Below are positions 36,267 to 49,113 of a stretch of 64,000 bases of DNA, piece after piece. How positions within the stretch are numbered: the stretch's first letter is position 1; every line of letters starts with the position of its first letter. A program made the translations under genes and the position numbers. The notes below the pieces were generated by a model that worked only from the letters and a program-made list of their open reading frames with translations, had not been told where the DNA came from and searched no databases. This DNA comes from Collybia mongolica (Eukaryota; Basidiomycota; Agaricomycetes; Agaricales; Clitocybaceae), in NCBI GenBank assembly GCA_013420905.1, contig JAAXNY010000001.1:8060001-8124000 (forward strand). Direction: 5' to 3'.

Positions 36267-37497
36267 GATTATTTGAAGTTATATGAGGGAGATATTCGGG
36301 GTAGTGTTAGATATACGGGAAGTCTAGTGCCTAAAGTCAGAAGTGTAAAAAGAATGGAAGTTTTCGCGTTGAGCAACGTTGATGGTTGAATCAAGGACAA
36401 TGGTAATCATTTCGCGCTCACGCTGCCACGTTGCCCAACCCCGTTGACCCCGAACTCCCACCATTTCCTTCAACAACGTCGGATCAATCGCAAAGCCTAC
36501 TGAACACTTTAAAAAAACTCACAGAACGAACCTGGCCCGTTTCTGGACGAATGTACGAAACATACCGATATCGCCTTTGCACCTCTGTGCCACTACATGA
36601 ATCCCCCAGAAATTGCTCACGAGCTCGATTGTCTGCTCAATGTTTTCCAGCATCTGCCCAACCCCCACCACCTTAAATTCTCTCAACTATAATGTCACTT
36701 GGTGCGCACATCGACTGAAACTTCGCTAAACTTCCAATGAAAAGTGACCGGTTGTCGTTCCTCATAAAAAAACTATCCGTTGTCCCATACCCCCCTTGAT
36801 CAAGCATGAATCATCTACACTCGCAAAGACCTTCTCCTCTGTCGTTATTACAACTCGACTTCCCATCATCGTCGAATAGGTCGTCAATGACAGAGACGAA
36901 GCCTATTACACTATCGATGGTCTTCCCTACCTTCGTCGCCTAACCATGGAAGCACGAGATCTTGAACAGCCAACCTTTCAAATATGGTTGGGTTTTTCAC
37001 AACTCATACTGCCTCAAACGGGTCCAACAGACTATCCGCCTCACCTCCCAAGGAATACAAACTTAAACCGCCTGCCTTTCATACATTTCCATATGATACA
37101 GGTGGCCCCCCTCCCGCAAACGATTAAGCTTTTCGGTTGCAATGTGAATACTGACATACTGATGAGCACACGTCCCTTTTCTCTTTGATGTCTTGTGGAG
37201 AAGTGGTGATGGACACGAAAGGCTTAACGTAATCTAATTTCTTGACGAGGCCAACGTCCGAGAACTATGTGAGCGTCACCGGTCTGGCTAGGTCTCAAGG
37301 CTTGAGGCTTTTGAGGCCTAAGGACCAATCATTATAACACGTTTTTCGTCCACTATAAGTTAGGACAGCATAAAAACGGCAAAACGTTTTTCCGAAGTTG
37401 AGCCGTGCACCATAAGATCAAGAGATATTCAAAGTCTTTGAACTCAAACCATCGCTATATACCTTGCCACAAAAGCTCGCAGGGAAACCACGTCATA
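36267..37497 (+). pseudogene. Probable F-box relic within the ALG2 / F-box intergenic region
   Basis: On the plus strand fragments such as PPEIAHELDCLLNVFQHLPNP (near 36602-36664) and DGLPYLRRLTMEARDLEQ (near 36915-36970) look like an F-box start and a leucine-rich segment in separate frames with stops between them. An intact F-box gene follows at 37498. I read this as an old, broken F-box paralog, but the match is weak and it could be chance. The remainder of the interval must hold the promoters of ALG2 (leftward) and the F-box gene (rightward). Confidence 0.3.
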
Positions 37498-38821
37498 ATG
37501 GTGACTCCAAAGTCCAGAGTCAAACTTCCAGAGCTACCACCAGAGCTATGGCTTAGGATACATCAGTTGGCAACATTTGTCCCCGACCTTTTGGACCCAG
37601 ATCTGGCACTGGACTTCAGCCCAACGTCGAGGCGAATGCGACGCAAATACTTGAGGGACTCACTGGTGCGCAGACGCAGAACATCCCACAGGATCAATAG
37701 GAATGAACACTAATGGAACGCGGCAGATAACCAAAAGATATCTCGTACGGGTATGCAAGCAATGGAGGTCGCTTGCCTCGCCGTTTCTATATGAAAGTCT
37801 CTACATCGGCCGGGGACGAACATTGATTTCGTTGTCCAACACCTTAAAGCTCTCAAAAGACAACCCACGCCGGCATGGCTCAGATTGCGCGCTAGGATGG
37901 TGGACGAAACGAATCGACGTCGTGATGCGCGACCACATTGGCGTCGATGGAAAGGATCGCAACCTTCCCGAAGAGTTCTCCCTCTTATCAGAAATCTTCC
38001 TGTGTCTCCCAAACCTCACCATCATAAACTTTGGAATCACCGCTGCTTTATACACCGATTTATACTTATATCCAACGGTCCTGGAATCCATCGCAGACAC
38101 TTCTGGAAGCTGCCTCAGGGCCGTTGTCTGGCACACAGAAGCGCCCATTCTCGACAAAATACACTGGCGGTACTTCCTAATGAAGACTCCAAATATCAAG
38201 ACGATCAAGTGCCCCACAACGCCTTTCATCGACTCTCATTTCCACCTTGGTGACCCAGCCCCTGAACTCAGGGCTTTGAACAATTTATCGATCATCATAG
38301 ATGATAGTTCGGGGCCGCCCTGTCTCGAACTTCTCCCTTTCCTTCCTCTTCGTCGTTTATGCATGGTTTCTGCAACTAGTGCGGGTATCTTGCCACAACG
38401 TACCCTTCTCGAGAAATATGGCGGGAACCTTAAGGTATTTCAGCTAGGCGGCCAAGTCCTAGGTGAACTACCATCAAATCTTCAGCTTATATCTAGGACA
38501 TGCCCAAATCTTTGCCGACTCGACATATCTTTCTATGGTACAATATATGAAAAAGTAAAATGGTCTGCTCTTCCGGGAAACATAGAAACCCTTGGACTGC
38601 AATTTGACAGGGGTCGATTACCCAGAAAAGTATACCAGGCACTTTTCGGCAGTCTCTGCGACATTACACCAGGTTCAAAGCTGAAAGTCATTCAGTTCAC
38701 TGACCAAATGAATGTTTTGGATATAAACCAGCGACACCTTCGGGTATTGTCATCAAGTGCTGGGCGACTCGCAGAGAATGGTCTGCAACTCCACGACCAT
38801 GAAGGACACTTGATGCAATAA
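37498..38821 (+). CDS. F-box protein with leucine-rich C-terminal region
   Basis: Exons 37498-37665 and 37727-38821, joined in phase 0 so that KYLRDSL runs into ITKRYLVRVCKQW, giving 420 residues. The N-terminal ELPPELWLRIHQLATFVPDLLDP followed by a tryptophan-ending VCKQWRSLASPFLYES is the usual Agaricomycete F-box layout. The rest has irregular leucine-rich segments (LPNLTIINFGI, LLPFLPLRRLCM, CPNLCRLDISF). F-box proteins link a substrate to Skp1-cullin ubiquitin ligases; the substrate is unknown. These fungi carry large, fast-changing F-box families, and a likely dead relative lies just upstream. Confidence 0.75.
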
Positions 38822-38977
38822 CCAATATCAGTACTCGAATATCAGTAATTTTACATGCTATGTCCAAAAATTCCTACAACTGAAGTTAAATGGGTCTTAA
38901 CTATATAATACATGGTCTTGGTTACGGTCTAACAATACAGACACAGGTGATCATGAAAAGCTACTTTATTGCAGTTC

Positions 38978-39914
38978 TCAAGCATTTTTCTTAACACACC
39001 CTGAGGCCTTATGTGCTCTTGATGAGAGATATACGGTTAGTATTGGATCCGAGCATAAAATTACTAATGCATACTTCCAATCCGCACGTTGGCAATCTGC
39101 CCCACAGTCTGGAATGTATAAAAATGAGACACTCATACTGAAAGAATAGCATACAATACGTACAGGGTGCTTTCTTGCACAAGCTACATCGCATCAACTT
39201 AACATCTCGTTTTCCGCACGTCGCGCAAGAATCCGTAGCGAACATAACCGAATTTTCCGTCGTCACTTCCCCAGTCTTCCCTATTCGAGCCGTCGGAAGG
39301 AGTATATCGGCCACACCCTTCCGCCCTGGCGCGTTAGTTCCCAAAAGTTGTGCATTCACTGTATCGTTCTCCACAAGGATATCCAAGTTCGTCTTGCATT
39401 CCTGCAGATCTCCATAGACCCACCGCTCTAGATTTTCTGAATTGGAGGTGAGAGAAGTGAAAGGTGGGTGGGTAGCTGCAAGATCAAGAGCTTCTTTGTA
39501 ACGTTTTGCAGCCGTCGCGCGGTCTTTTTTATCCCAGGCCATTACGCCCAAAGTCAAGCCTGCAGTGACCTGCATTGCCTTTAACAGAACCTTTCCCCGA
39601 GTCGTCTTTTCTAGGCGGGGATGGGACCTGGAAGAGGAAGGTCGGAAAGAGTTTAGAAGCTTGTATGCTTCCGGGGCAGATTGCTCAGTGAAATTCATGG
39701 CTGGATCGCGGAAGAACCCAACGAAGTTGCGCCATACAGCCCCGAGGGTTTCCTGTGGAAAATCGTAGGGAACGAGCGCAGGAAGTTTCGCCGTTACAAT
39801 TTCATCTTTGAGTATCTTCTTGATCGATTTCTGGTAGTACTCAAAGGCCCCGTTGATATCACTCTGGGCATAAAGGGACTCTGCGCGCTGGAATAATGCT
39901 AGACCAGATGACAT
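38978..39914 (-). CDS. MYND-type zinc finger protein with helical (TPR-like) N-terminus
   Basis: Minus strand from ATG 39914 (MSSGLALFQRAESLYAQSDINGAFEYYQKS, a TPR/MIT-like helical pair) to TGA at 38978. A second helical repeat region follows (AMQVTAGLTLGVMAWDKKDRATAAKRYKEAL). The C-terminal MYND finger is CATCGKRDVKLMRCSLCKKAPYCGADCQRADWKAHKASGC when two introns (near 39120-39170 and 39000-39060) are removed. All eight zinc ligands are present: C-x2-C, C-x2-C, C-x3-C and H-x3-C. The finger is at the extreme C-terminus. MYND fingers bind proline-rich partners. No SET domain is present. It diverges from the gene at 40201 with about 290 bases between. Confidence 0.85.
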
Positions 39915-40200
39915 TGTTGTGTTAATGAACGTTTGAACTGTGATGATTGTTCTCGACCAAGATCGATATGAGAGGTTCAGTTTGATTTAATCCGGAAATT
40001 GCCGCGCCTAATTATGAGGTCGAGCCCGTTCTGAAAACTTTTACAGACCAACCGCCAGCCGTTTTGTGCACAAAATATTATTTCGTCAGCCTATGAACAA
40101 GCATTTAAATACAAGCTAAGCCAGATGGTTCACCATGGTACTCTCACTATAACGTCGTCCCCTTTTTGTCAGTGTTATCGTGTTTTCGGTTCAGTTGTCT
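39915..40200. promoter_or_regulatory. Short bidirectional promoter region
   Basis: The 286 bases between divergent start codons at 39914 (minus) and 40201 (plus) must contain both promoters. I did not identify a specific factor site. Confidence 0.4.
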
Positions 40201-41543
40201 ATGGCCAAATCTCTTCGGACTCTTCTGGTTCACGCTCTTCAAGGAATTCGGACCTTTATCAGTCGTGTACGGCAGTTTGGATTCAAGCAGAACACGATTT
40301 CTCTACTCCCAACCGCATCTCCAGTTCTTAAGCCACAGATTACCATCACCACATTCTCTCCACTCGGGGAGAGAGCTTCTTCTAGCTTCCTGTCTAGCAA
40401 CAGTATGTGAAACCGGACTCCGCTAACGAGGCTGACATCTCACATCAAACAGGCGCGTGGATACGAGACAAGGAGCACTTTCTTCGTCGTCCCACACTGA
40501 CGCGCTCTAATACCATGCTTCAAGGCCGTGTCGGTGAGAGGCGGCACGGAATGAATATCGATACAGCTCTTTCTCGGCCTGAAATATGTATTGAAGACTG
40601 GAGCTCTCCGGAAATACCGTTATCAGACCTACAAGATCCGACTTCCGGCACTTCCACTTCGTCTGGACCTGGACCAACCACGAATCCTACCGACAAACTG
40701 TCGAGTGCCCTATCTACCTCTCTTGTCGAGAATGCCTCCACAGGCGAAAAATGCACTGACGGTGAACCGATTAAAGTGAACGAAGACTTGACCACGAACA
40801 CCTCTCCAAACCTCGCAAAGTCTCCTCCACTTCGCGCAGAAAAAATTAAACTCACATTCGAGCCGATTCAACGCACCTTTAATGCTCATTCGGCTGTTCG
40901 CGACTTTTTCTACGATCCTCCTTCATACGTAGCGCCCGCATCTATGGTTCCTGTGCCTCTGTTTACAATGTCGCCCTCTCTGGTGTCCTCGGTTTCCTCG
41001 AAGGACGACAGTACTCGTTTAAGTCTTTTACCTTATCCCGATCTGTTTGACTTCGCGATGTACGATGCAAGAGCGTCTCAAGATAGTTCCAGGGGGCTTC
41101 GCATTAGCCTTTCACCTGCAGACCTGACTGTCACCACGGATTCCTCTATCGTATTTGGGTCAGCCCCAATTGCTTATCGGGATCAATACCGGAACTCGGC
41201 GTATTCAAGATTGAATGGTTTATGCACTCCTGTAAAGGTAACCCCCATAAACACCAAGATAGCACCCTCTAGTGATCGAATCGCACTTCGTCCTCGAAAA
41301 CGACTGGGCGAACTACCTCTAGCGTCAATATATTTCAACACGCCCACACGGACTTTTCATACTTCCACGCCTCCCCCTCTCAAATTGCAGGACTCGCTTT
41401 CTTTATACTCCTCTCCGACTTCTTCTGGAGACTGGAACATCACGTCTTTGGACGATCTCAGCATGCGGTTACGAGACGCCTGTAATGACCTTTCTGGGTG
41501 TGCGTGGACTGAAGAAGAGTTCTTGCGGATTATTTCTCCTTAG
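40201..41543 (+). CDS. Hypothetical disordered protein (short N-terminal exon plus long Ser/Thr/Pro exon)
   Basis: Exons 40201-40402 and 40453-41543, 430 residues. The first exon (MAKSLRTLLVHALQGIRTF) could form an amphipathic helix. The second is Ser/Thr/Pro-rich and largely disordered, with small ordered islands (AHSAVRDFFYDPPSYV, RALRPRKRLG-like) and a C-terminal helix-like segment (MRLRDACNDLSGCAWTEEEFLRII). No known domain. The layout resembles the gene at 55903: a short basic N-terminal exon beginning MxxSL, one small intron, then a long disordered exon. Sequence similarity between them is weak. Confidence 0.7.
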
Positions 41544-41805
41544 TGTTCGATATCTAGGGGGTCGGTTGAGAGGTACGTTTCGTTGAGGTATAAACAATTA
41601 TACCCCGGTCACCAGTTTCGTTCCTGTATCTATATCTGATTTCCGTGGGGTTTCGTAGGAAGTGGACTGGTCTGATCATTTTGAAACAAACATTTTTCGA
41701 ATAAATCTATCCACTTCCGCTGAGTTTGCAACTTAGAGGTGGGATCAAAAAGTTAATCATGTCCGAATTTCGGAAGAACCCGCTGGTCACCTTTCCCGTC
41801 CCACC

Positions 41806-43091
41806 ATGTACTATCTATCATCGCGTTGTTTTTTACGACGTGCAAGCAGACTGTCGGACGTTCTTCTACAGTCTCGGGTTCAGAAACGTACACTCAATAT
41901 ACTACGTCTGTGAAATCATCAACGTACTGACAGACCTCCCAGTCGCGATTCCGTTTATTGTTCCACCCCGTCAGCGTTTCTATTCGGCTGTGCCAGCAGC
42001 AGTAGAGCTCGACTACACAGAGCTTATACCACCAGATGGAAACGCTACGGATGGTGCTTTTGTAATCCTCCACGGCCTTTTGTACGCGTTCTTTCGAGGA
42101 GTTCCTGACGGGTATGTCGAGTATTGAATTTACTTGATTCTTCCAGTGGCTCGAAACGGAACTTTGCGTCCCTCTGTAAAGCTTTCCTGCGCGACTTGAA
42201 ACGCCCTGTGTACGCTCTCGACCTCCGGAATCATGGTTCATCTCCACATGTTGCTCCAATGGACTATGAGTCTATGGCCTCCGATGTCAGGAGGTTTCTT
42301 GATATCAAGAAGCTGACGAACGTTTCTCTAATGGGTCACTCCATGTAGGTCGAAATTCTGTGGGAAAGAATTTTTGCTTAGCTGCGTTCAGGGGAGGAAA
42401 AGTCGCGATGGCTTTTGCACTGAGTCCCTCACCTCCAAGCTTGTCAAATCTCATAATCTCCGACATTGCACCCACACGAATATCTTTATCGCCATCCAAC
42501 ATCCGCTACCTCGATATTATGTCTCATATAGAAGACCCAGCCACAGATGTGAGAACACGCGAACATGCAGGTAAAATACTGGAAACTGTCGAACAGGTCT
42601 GCACAGTCTATTTAACTGAACACCCCCACTGAGCCTCTTTGCTTCATTAGGACGTTGGAGTTCGGCAATTCTTACTTACGAACTTGATCCTCCCCTCGGA
42701 TTCTGATCTCACACGCAAAACCGTGAAATTCCAAATCCCAATACCGATTCTGAAGGAAGCGATTCCTGCCTTGGGCTCGTTCCCTTATGATGAAGGACCT
42801 CGCTGGCACGGTAAAACGTTGGTAGTAAAGGGTCTCCGAAGCAAGTACGAGTTTTTCAAACTTTGTGTGCTTAGCCCGAGTTCATACCCCACCCAGTTAT
42901 ATTAACAAAGAAAACATCCCTATTTTGCGGGCTTTCTTTCCGAATATGAGATTGGAAACGATGGATACAGGCCACTGGGGTGTGTTTCCCGCTTAACGTT
43001 TTCAAATGTCAGCCGACCATGTTTCTATTATGCAGTACATGCCGAGAAACCGAATGAGTTTAAGGGCTTGGTAATCGACTTTATTCGTTGA
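41806..43091 (+). CDS. IMO32/ABHD11-like mitochondrial alpha/beta hydrolase (copy 1)
   Basis: Exons 41806-41905, 41943-42081, 42147-42344, 42392-42596, 42651-42844, 42897-42979, 43036-43091 give 324 residues. The Arg/Ser/Leu-rich N-terminus (MYYLSSRCFLRRASRLS) fits a mitochondrial presequence. Family features are ILHGLFGSKRNF, ALDLRNHGSSPH, the nucleophile elbow LMGHSMGGKVAM split by an intron, NLIISDIAPT, GSFPYDEG and the catalytic-histidine end GHWVHAEKP. Relatives are yeast IMO32 and human ABHD11, mitochondrial serine hydrolases. The first intron as placed is only 37 bases and is needed to keep frame, so the presequence exon is the least secure part. A second copy is at 52533. Confidence 0.85.
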
Positions 43092-43268
43092 ACGTCAATC
43101 CATGTACGCGCCCATGCGATCCGCTCACCCCCAACATTTGTCCTTGCAAGACAATTGAATGGTAACTTGGCGGTACTCAGCTCCATTCCATAAAACTTTA
43201 CAACTGGACAATTATAATTACAGGCTTTATCATATCCAGAGACATTCGGTTCCCATTAATATGCTATG

Positions 43269-46070
43269 TCATGAAGATCGAGCTTTGAGTGCACCAAAGA
43301 GGCTGGACAGATGGAGGGGGTTAGTATGGCGCGATGAATCGGGGAGGCAGACGACTAACACAATACGGTATATAATGTTGATACAGACCAGGATCGCCGC
43401 CCATTTCCCGTACGACACGGACCCTATGTCAAGGTACGCAAGGATATCGCCGCCCGATACCGTGCATGTTTCAGGTGTCGACGATGGATAGGCACATGTG
43501 CAAACTCCATTCGCGATGGTGTTACAACGAAACGCAAGGCCTCTCAAATCGGACTGAAGTCAGGTGTCAGTCTGTATTGCGCAGCAGATCTCCAATGGTG
43601 ACAAACGTTTGTAAGCAACTCAAAGGCGTACTTTTGGTAGTCCATATAGTGGAAGGAGTAGAACCAAAAGCGAGGTAACGACCTTGCTTTGATACTGAAA
43701 GGATGTAAAGGTCAGTCCCGAAAAGATCTAGAATATGAATAATGTCCACGCACAAGTATCCCCCAACGCTCATCCAGAACCCATTCATGCTGGTCGGAGG
43801 ACATCTGATTAAAAAGGAAGGTCAAGGCACATAAATGTTACTTACAATGCGCCTATTGCCAAAGCGGCGACGAAGACGGGAAGCAACGAGGCAATTATGA
43901 GCACCTGGCTTTCTGCTGCCATTATTGCTAGGAAAAGGAACGCGAGGAAGCGGAAGAATGCAGTTCCGCCTGAATGTAGTCCCTTCAGAAACCATCAGCA
44001 AAATAGATTACGTTTTCTGAATGACCACCACTTACGATCGCCCAGTAGCAGATCAGCGTAAACAGCAGTGTGCACGCAAAGAGAAATGGGATGTTAACCA
44101 CGGTATTGGACAGCACGAAGGGAAGGGTTGTGTAGAGCCCATTTTTCGTTTCACGGTAATACACTGAACGCTCTTCCAAGACTGTTGAAGGGCTGATTGA
44201 GAGTGTCGTTGATATGAGAAGAAAGATCAACCTACATCCTGGAATTCCAGCCACTGACATCTGTAAAGGAGGAAAGAGGCTCATTAGCATTCGTTGACGA
44301 TATCGATGATGGACTACTCACGAAAGCCAGGAAAGCGACGCTGTAGAAATGTACAGAGAGTCTATCGTTGATAGTTGAATCTTCATCACCGAGGCGGATC
44401 CATATTAACCTATAATGATACATCAACACCCATTATTCAGAATTTATAAGTATAACTAACGCAAGCATCAATCCCATTCCTAGATAGCTTTCGATTAGGA
44501 TTTCTGCACTGGTATTATAAAGTGTACTCACCCCCATACATCCCAGCACGTACTCCATAAGCGAGGAGGTTTCTTGAATAGTTGATGGCACTTCTTTCCG
44601 AAAGCACCATGGTGTTCCAAAACAATGTTCCGAGAATTCCTGCTCTCCCATGCTGTTCATGATAGTCAAATTGATCGATTTGATCATGAAATAATGGAGT
44701 TGATGATCCACTGGGTTTGGGGATAGTTGAAAGGTAGTATTCTCGTAGTTCTTGGACAGTTGACGATTTCGATTCAGTAGATGGTATAAAGTCATTATTG
44801 AGATAGTTCATCGCATGTTCAGATGGCGTGGTCTGAATATTATTAGCAACGGCGAGACTTGTTACATCCAAAACTCACGAATCTGTCAACTGGTCTTCCC
44901 CATCTCTCCAAATACTCCTCCAAATCATTCACAGGTCCCGAATAACATGTCTTCCCTTCTGCCATTAGAAGAAGATTGGTAAATTGTGCCAGCGTCTCGA
45001 GTGATGGTTGGTGAATTGTTGCCAACACAATCATCCCTTCTGCTACAGCCAAGGTCCGAATAGAAGACATCACCTCGCGCGCCGAGGTACTGTCAAGCTG
45101 AGATAAAAAAAACCGTTCATCAATGTATAATTAAAGAGAAAGGCAATTATACTGACACCCGAAGTGACTTCATCAAGGAGAAGAATACGTCTGACCGTTA
45201 TTTAGGTAACTGTATCATGGTACGCCTTGGAGAGACTCACGGATATGTCACCATAGCACATGCAGCTATCACGCGCCGCTTCTGACCTGTGATACGATCA
45301 GAGAATGCGTCTGTATAGGAAAAAGCTTAACGAACCGCCAGAGATTCCTCGTGAAATAGGTGTTCCGATTCTCTGGTCAGCGCAAGACTGCAGTCCCAGG
45401 GCCGTAAGCACTCGATCAACCCGACCATTCACTTCCTTGCGTGGGAGAAGGGGAAGGCTTCGTACCAGCCAAATTAAGCAAGCGGGAGGGTAGAGTCGAT
45501 CATGTGGCTTACTAGAGACGGAGTGCGTATGCCACTGATTCGCGAACGGTCAAAACCCCTAGAAGAGCATCTTCCTGCTCCACGAAGGTCGAGATTTTAT
45601 GCATGGAGTACGCATTGAGTTCTTGATTATTCAGCGACGCCTGTGAAGAGGTTAGCTTGAGAAGGACTAGCACAGCATGGGTGGCAGGTGATATGGTGAT
45701 ACATACCGATGCTCCTTCCATTGGTTGTTTCCGAAATGCCATCAAGTCGAGAAGTGTGCTCTTCCCTGTTCAGATTTATTTTAGTAGATATTCGGGACAT
45801 CCCTGTGGGGCTTGACTCACCGGCACCTGAAGGCCCCTAAGGATCACAGTTTGGTTTCAGGTCATCGATGAGGGATACTGGTGCACACACCATAATCGCA
45901 AGCAACTCTCCGGCTCTGATATCGACGGATACATCGTCTACTAGCCTCTTCATCCCGTCCTTCGTTGCGACTTGGTAGCTGAGACGTGAGAATGACAGTA
46001 CTGACTGGCTCGAGTTCCTGGGTTGGCTTTCTTGGGAGTAAACCGATCCATGTGTGCTCTTGGAAAGCAT
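43269..46070 (-). CDS. ABCG-family half transporter (ATP-binding domain then membrane domain)
   Basis: Minus strand from ATG 46070 (MLSKSTHGSVYSQES) to the stop at 43269, with many short introns. The ATP-binding domain is complete after splicing: Walker A GPSGAGKSTLLD (two introns near 45780 and 45840), signature ISGGQKRR (intron at about 45300), Walker B ILLLDEVTSGLDS and H-loop ATIHQP. The membrane domain follows (GLMLALIW, FYSVAFLAFMSVAG, ERSVYYRETKNGLYTTLPFVLSN, FLFACTLLFTLICYWAIG, LIIASLLPVFVAALAIGAFLNGFWMSVGGY), then FWFYSFHYMDYQKYAFELLTN and a cysteine-containing loop (CNTIANGVCTC) before the last helix. This is the order of half-size ABCG exporters, which work as dimers, probably at the plasma membrane. 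Substrate unknown. Intact. Confidence 0.9.
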
Positions 46071-47674
46071 GGTAGGCGAAAGAGGTCTTCTGAAGGCTAG
46101 GTGTGGTGGCTGCTATATAGTGTACACACTGACAGGGACCGTGTCGGCAGTTGATGGAGCGCAATTAAGGGGAACCGAGCCAAGGTTGACGGAATTAATG
46201 CTGTATAACCATCTCAAGCTATAAGAGAAGGCATGTGTCATGTCGATCTCAGGGACAAGCTAGAACAGTATGTCGCAAGTTTGATGTATCATCATGTATC
46301 ACGGAGTAAATCCAAGAGCGCCCTCCGTGGTACACCGCAAATAGTATGCTGCACTGATAACACGACACGATTCGTCGGATGTCCGACGTGAAAACCACAG
46401 GATGGAGCAATCTTGATCGATAATCATCGACCTGTTGGGGTTGAGTTGACCCCCCAACTGACTCCGACTCTAAACCTTTCCGAGATCAACGAAGATGACA
46501 CATTCTGTCGAACTACTAGGTGAAGTCAACAGTCGGAGCCACGGTCTGACTTATAAAGACACTTTTTCGTATGATCAGCACCATGGGTCCAGAGAAGAAC
46601 AGAAGCCTCCACTCACATCTACACCACCCTGTGGTTCTTCTGAAAATGTGGCAAATGCATGTTTTTAGTGCGCCTGTTAATCTGCGACTTGATCTTCGCT
46701 TTTGGGGGCTAGACAAGATTCCCGTGAACACGCGTCAGAGGGTGTGCATGTGAGTTCTCTCGCGTTTATAAGTACATATTCCGGCGACGAGACGCGAGGC
46801 AGGGTGGAATGCATAGTTGAACACATCGAGCGTGGGAACAGAAGCAATGTGATTCGATATTTGTCCATCGCACTGCTTCCAAACAACAACCCCTACATAC
46901 ACAATGCAAGGTTGTGTCCCTAGAGTTTTACTTGTCGCTCATGGCGGTTCATAATCAGGGACAGGCCGTCAGTAACCGCAGACATTGCCTGGGCTCAAAG
47001 AACAATTTATTCAGAAAACAAATTCCACTCGCCGCCAGAATTACCAGACATATCCGGTAACAGATTTAGATACGACTCTAGCCTTCCCACCACACATTGG
47101 GGCTGGAGGGTCAATAAATCTGCCAGTGGGTTCCTCAGTAGTTGTGCAACATACCGAATAACAGCCCATATATACAAATACAAATGTCAACCCCATATTG
47201 GGTTTGGCTCGGAACAGACGTCGTGGGATGACGCGGATTCTTCATTGTGACGTTCGTACGGTTGGCTAGGGTAGGTGTATCTGTCAACTTATGCCTTTTA
47301 AATGTTCATCATCCCAACAGGCTTGCCTGACAGATATAAGGAAGGCATTGATGAGTCTGAATATCAGTAGAGGTCCGGACTCCTGGTTCAACACTGACAT
47401 CCTGATATCCCCTAACAAAATTTATTAAAACAATGATCATCACCAGCACGTTGAGCAGTTTCTTGCGTCAAGCGGTCCACCCTCCCGCCCTATGACAGTC
47501 GCGTCAAGCTTCCCTTTCGCCGATCAGTCAAAATTAAAACATATCTCGCCGGCGGCCGGGATTCGGAAACTCCTTAGCCGGACCAATCACGAGACAAGAG
47601 TTCCCAACCGTGTTGATTTTCAACGGGCCAACCTTTATAAGCGTTTTTATTTAGCTCTTCAAAAGTGACCAGAC
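46071..47674. other. Intergenic between divergent ABCG and TSC13 genes
   Basis: 1.6 kb. No gene supported on either strand. Must contain both promoters. A short palindrome-like CGTCGGATGTCCGACG lies near 46373-46388 but I attach no function to it. Confidence 0.4.
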
Positions 47675-49113
47675 ATGGTATCCATTACCATCTCATCTGC
47701 GTCCAAGCCCCCACCTTTTGCGCGCGGTTTTCCCCTGACTATTGACGTGCCTAACGATGCCACGATAGCTGATGTCAAAGCGGCAGTAGCAGCCAAGTTC
47801 CCAAAAGTATGGCGTTTCTTGTGCGGCCGACGCGTTATTGACTCACTTTGCTTCTTAGTTCTACTCGTCTCGTCAAAAAATCACTCTAAAAGGTGACAGA
47901 GCAAATCTTGTGGACGAGAAGAAACTAGGTGACGTGTTGAATGGGAAGGTGCAGGGAGCAGAGTTGCAGGTGAAGGACTTGGGGCCTCAGATACGATGGA
48001 GGACGGTCTTCATGGTGGAATATGTGCGTGCAGCCTGTTAAATTCTCTATGATATGGACGTCGAAGTTAAGGACGCAACATCACATTTGTGTGCAGGCCG
48101 GCCCCCTAGTTATCCATCCCTTGATATACCACTTCCCCCAGTTTTGGTACGGCAAAGATGTCGAACACAGCGCGTTGCAGAAGTGAGTAGGAAAAATATC
48201 ATTCCTTGCCGCGGTTATACTTACAAGATCCTAGATATGTTTATGCTTTCGTGTTGCTTCATTTCATTAAACGGGAACTAGAGACAGTCTTGTTAGTCTT
48301 AAAAACCACTTGGATTGGGCAAAGCTGAGACCACAGCATCAGTGTTCACAGGTTCTCCAATGGCACCATGCCATTGATGAATATCTTCAAAAAGTTCGTG
48401 TTTCAACCCCCTCAACCATAATGTATTTAACATCACACCCAGCTCAGCGCATTATCACATTTTAAGCGGTAATATCCCTCATTCTAATTTCCTATTATTT
48501 GCATTGACATCACATATCTAAGGTCTCTTCCTTGCATACGACGTCTACCGTCCCGCATTCTCCCAATCATCATCTTACGTCGTAGGGACCCACCGGAACG
48601 ACCAAACCTTCCTGTGGATCTGCGCCGGGATCTGGGCGGTAAGCCCCCTTTTTTCGTTGCCCGCCCCATCACGCTCATTGCCCGCCCCAGTTCGCCGAAC
48701 TATCGAACCTCCATAACCACCTTACCCTGCGGTGGCTCCGACCGGCCGGCACACGTACACGAGCCGTCCCTCACGGATATGGGTTCACATTCCTCTCGTG
48801 CCCCAACTACTTCTTCGAGACCGTGGGCTGGGTGGTTATCTCCGTGATGACAGGGAGCTTGGCATGTACGTTACCCTCACCTTTGCCCCCTTTGCTTTCC
48901 TCCCATTCTCCCGTTCTCAGTTCCCTGCCTCCTGCCTCCTGTTCTGGTGCAGTCGCTGACGAAAACCCTTGGATCTTTACAGCATGGCTCTTCACAGTGG
49001 TCGCATTTGTGCAAATGGCGCTGTGGGCACTGAAGAAGCATAGAAATTACAAAAAGGAATTCGGCAAGTCGTACCCTAGGGGTAGGAAGGCCATTATTCC
49101 ATTCATCTTGTAG
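47675..49113 (+). CDS. TSC13: TSC13, very-long-chain trans-2-enoyl-CoA reductase
   Basis: ATG 47675 starts MVSITISSASKPPPFARG with the ubiquitin-like N-terminal region (IADVKAAVAAKFPK, ITLKGDRANLVDEKKLGDVLNG). After introns near 47800, 48030 and 48180 come YAGPLVIHPLIYHFPQFWYG and the steroid-reductase-type core HFIKRELETVFVHRFSNGTMPL, FKKSAHYH, AYDVYRPAF and FAELSNLHNHLTLRWLRPAGTR. PHGYGFTFLSCPNYFFETVGW and the final helix and basic tail (KKHRNYKKEFGKSYPRGRKAIIPFIL) follow. Several membrane helices. Catalyses the last, NADPH-dependent step of fatty-acid elongation in the ER. About 310 residues, normal length. All splice sites are clean. A decayed copy of its 3' end lies at about 50350. Confidence 0.92.

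Noticed and set aside
46373..46388. Palindrome CGTCGGATGTCCGACG as a regulatory site
   Set aside because: A single short palindrome is expected by chance in 64 kb and no matching site is seen near either flanking start codon.
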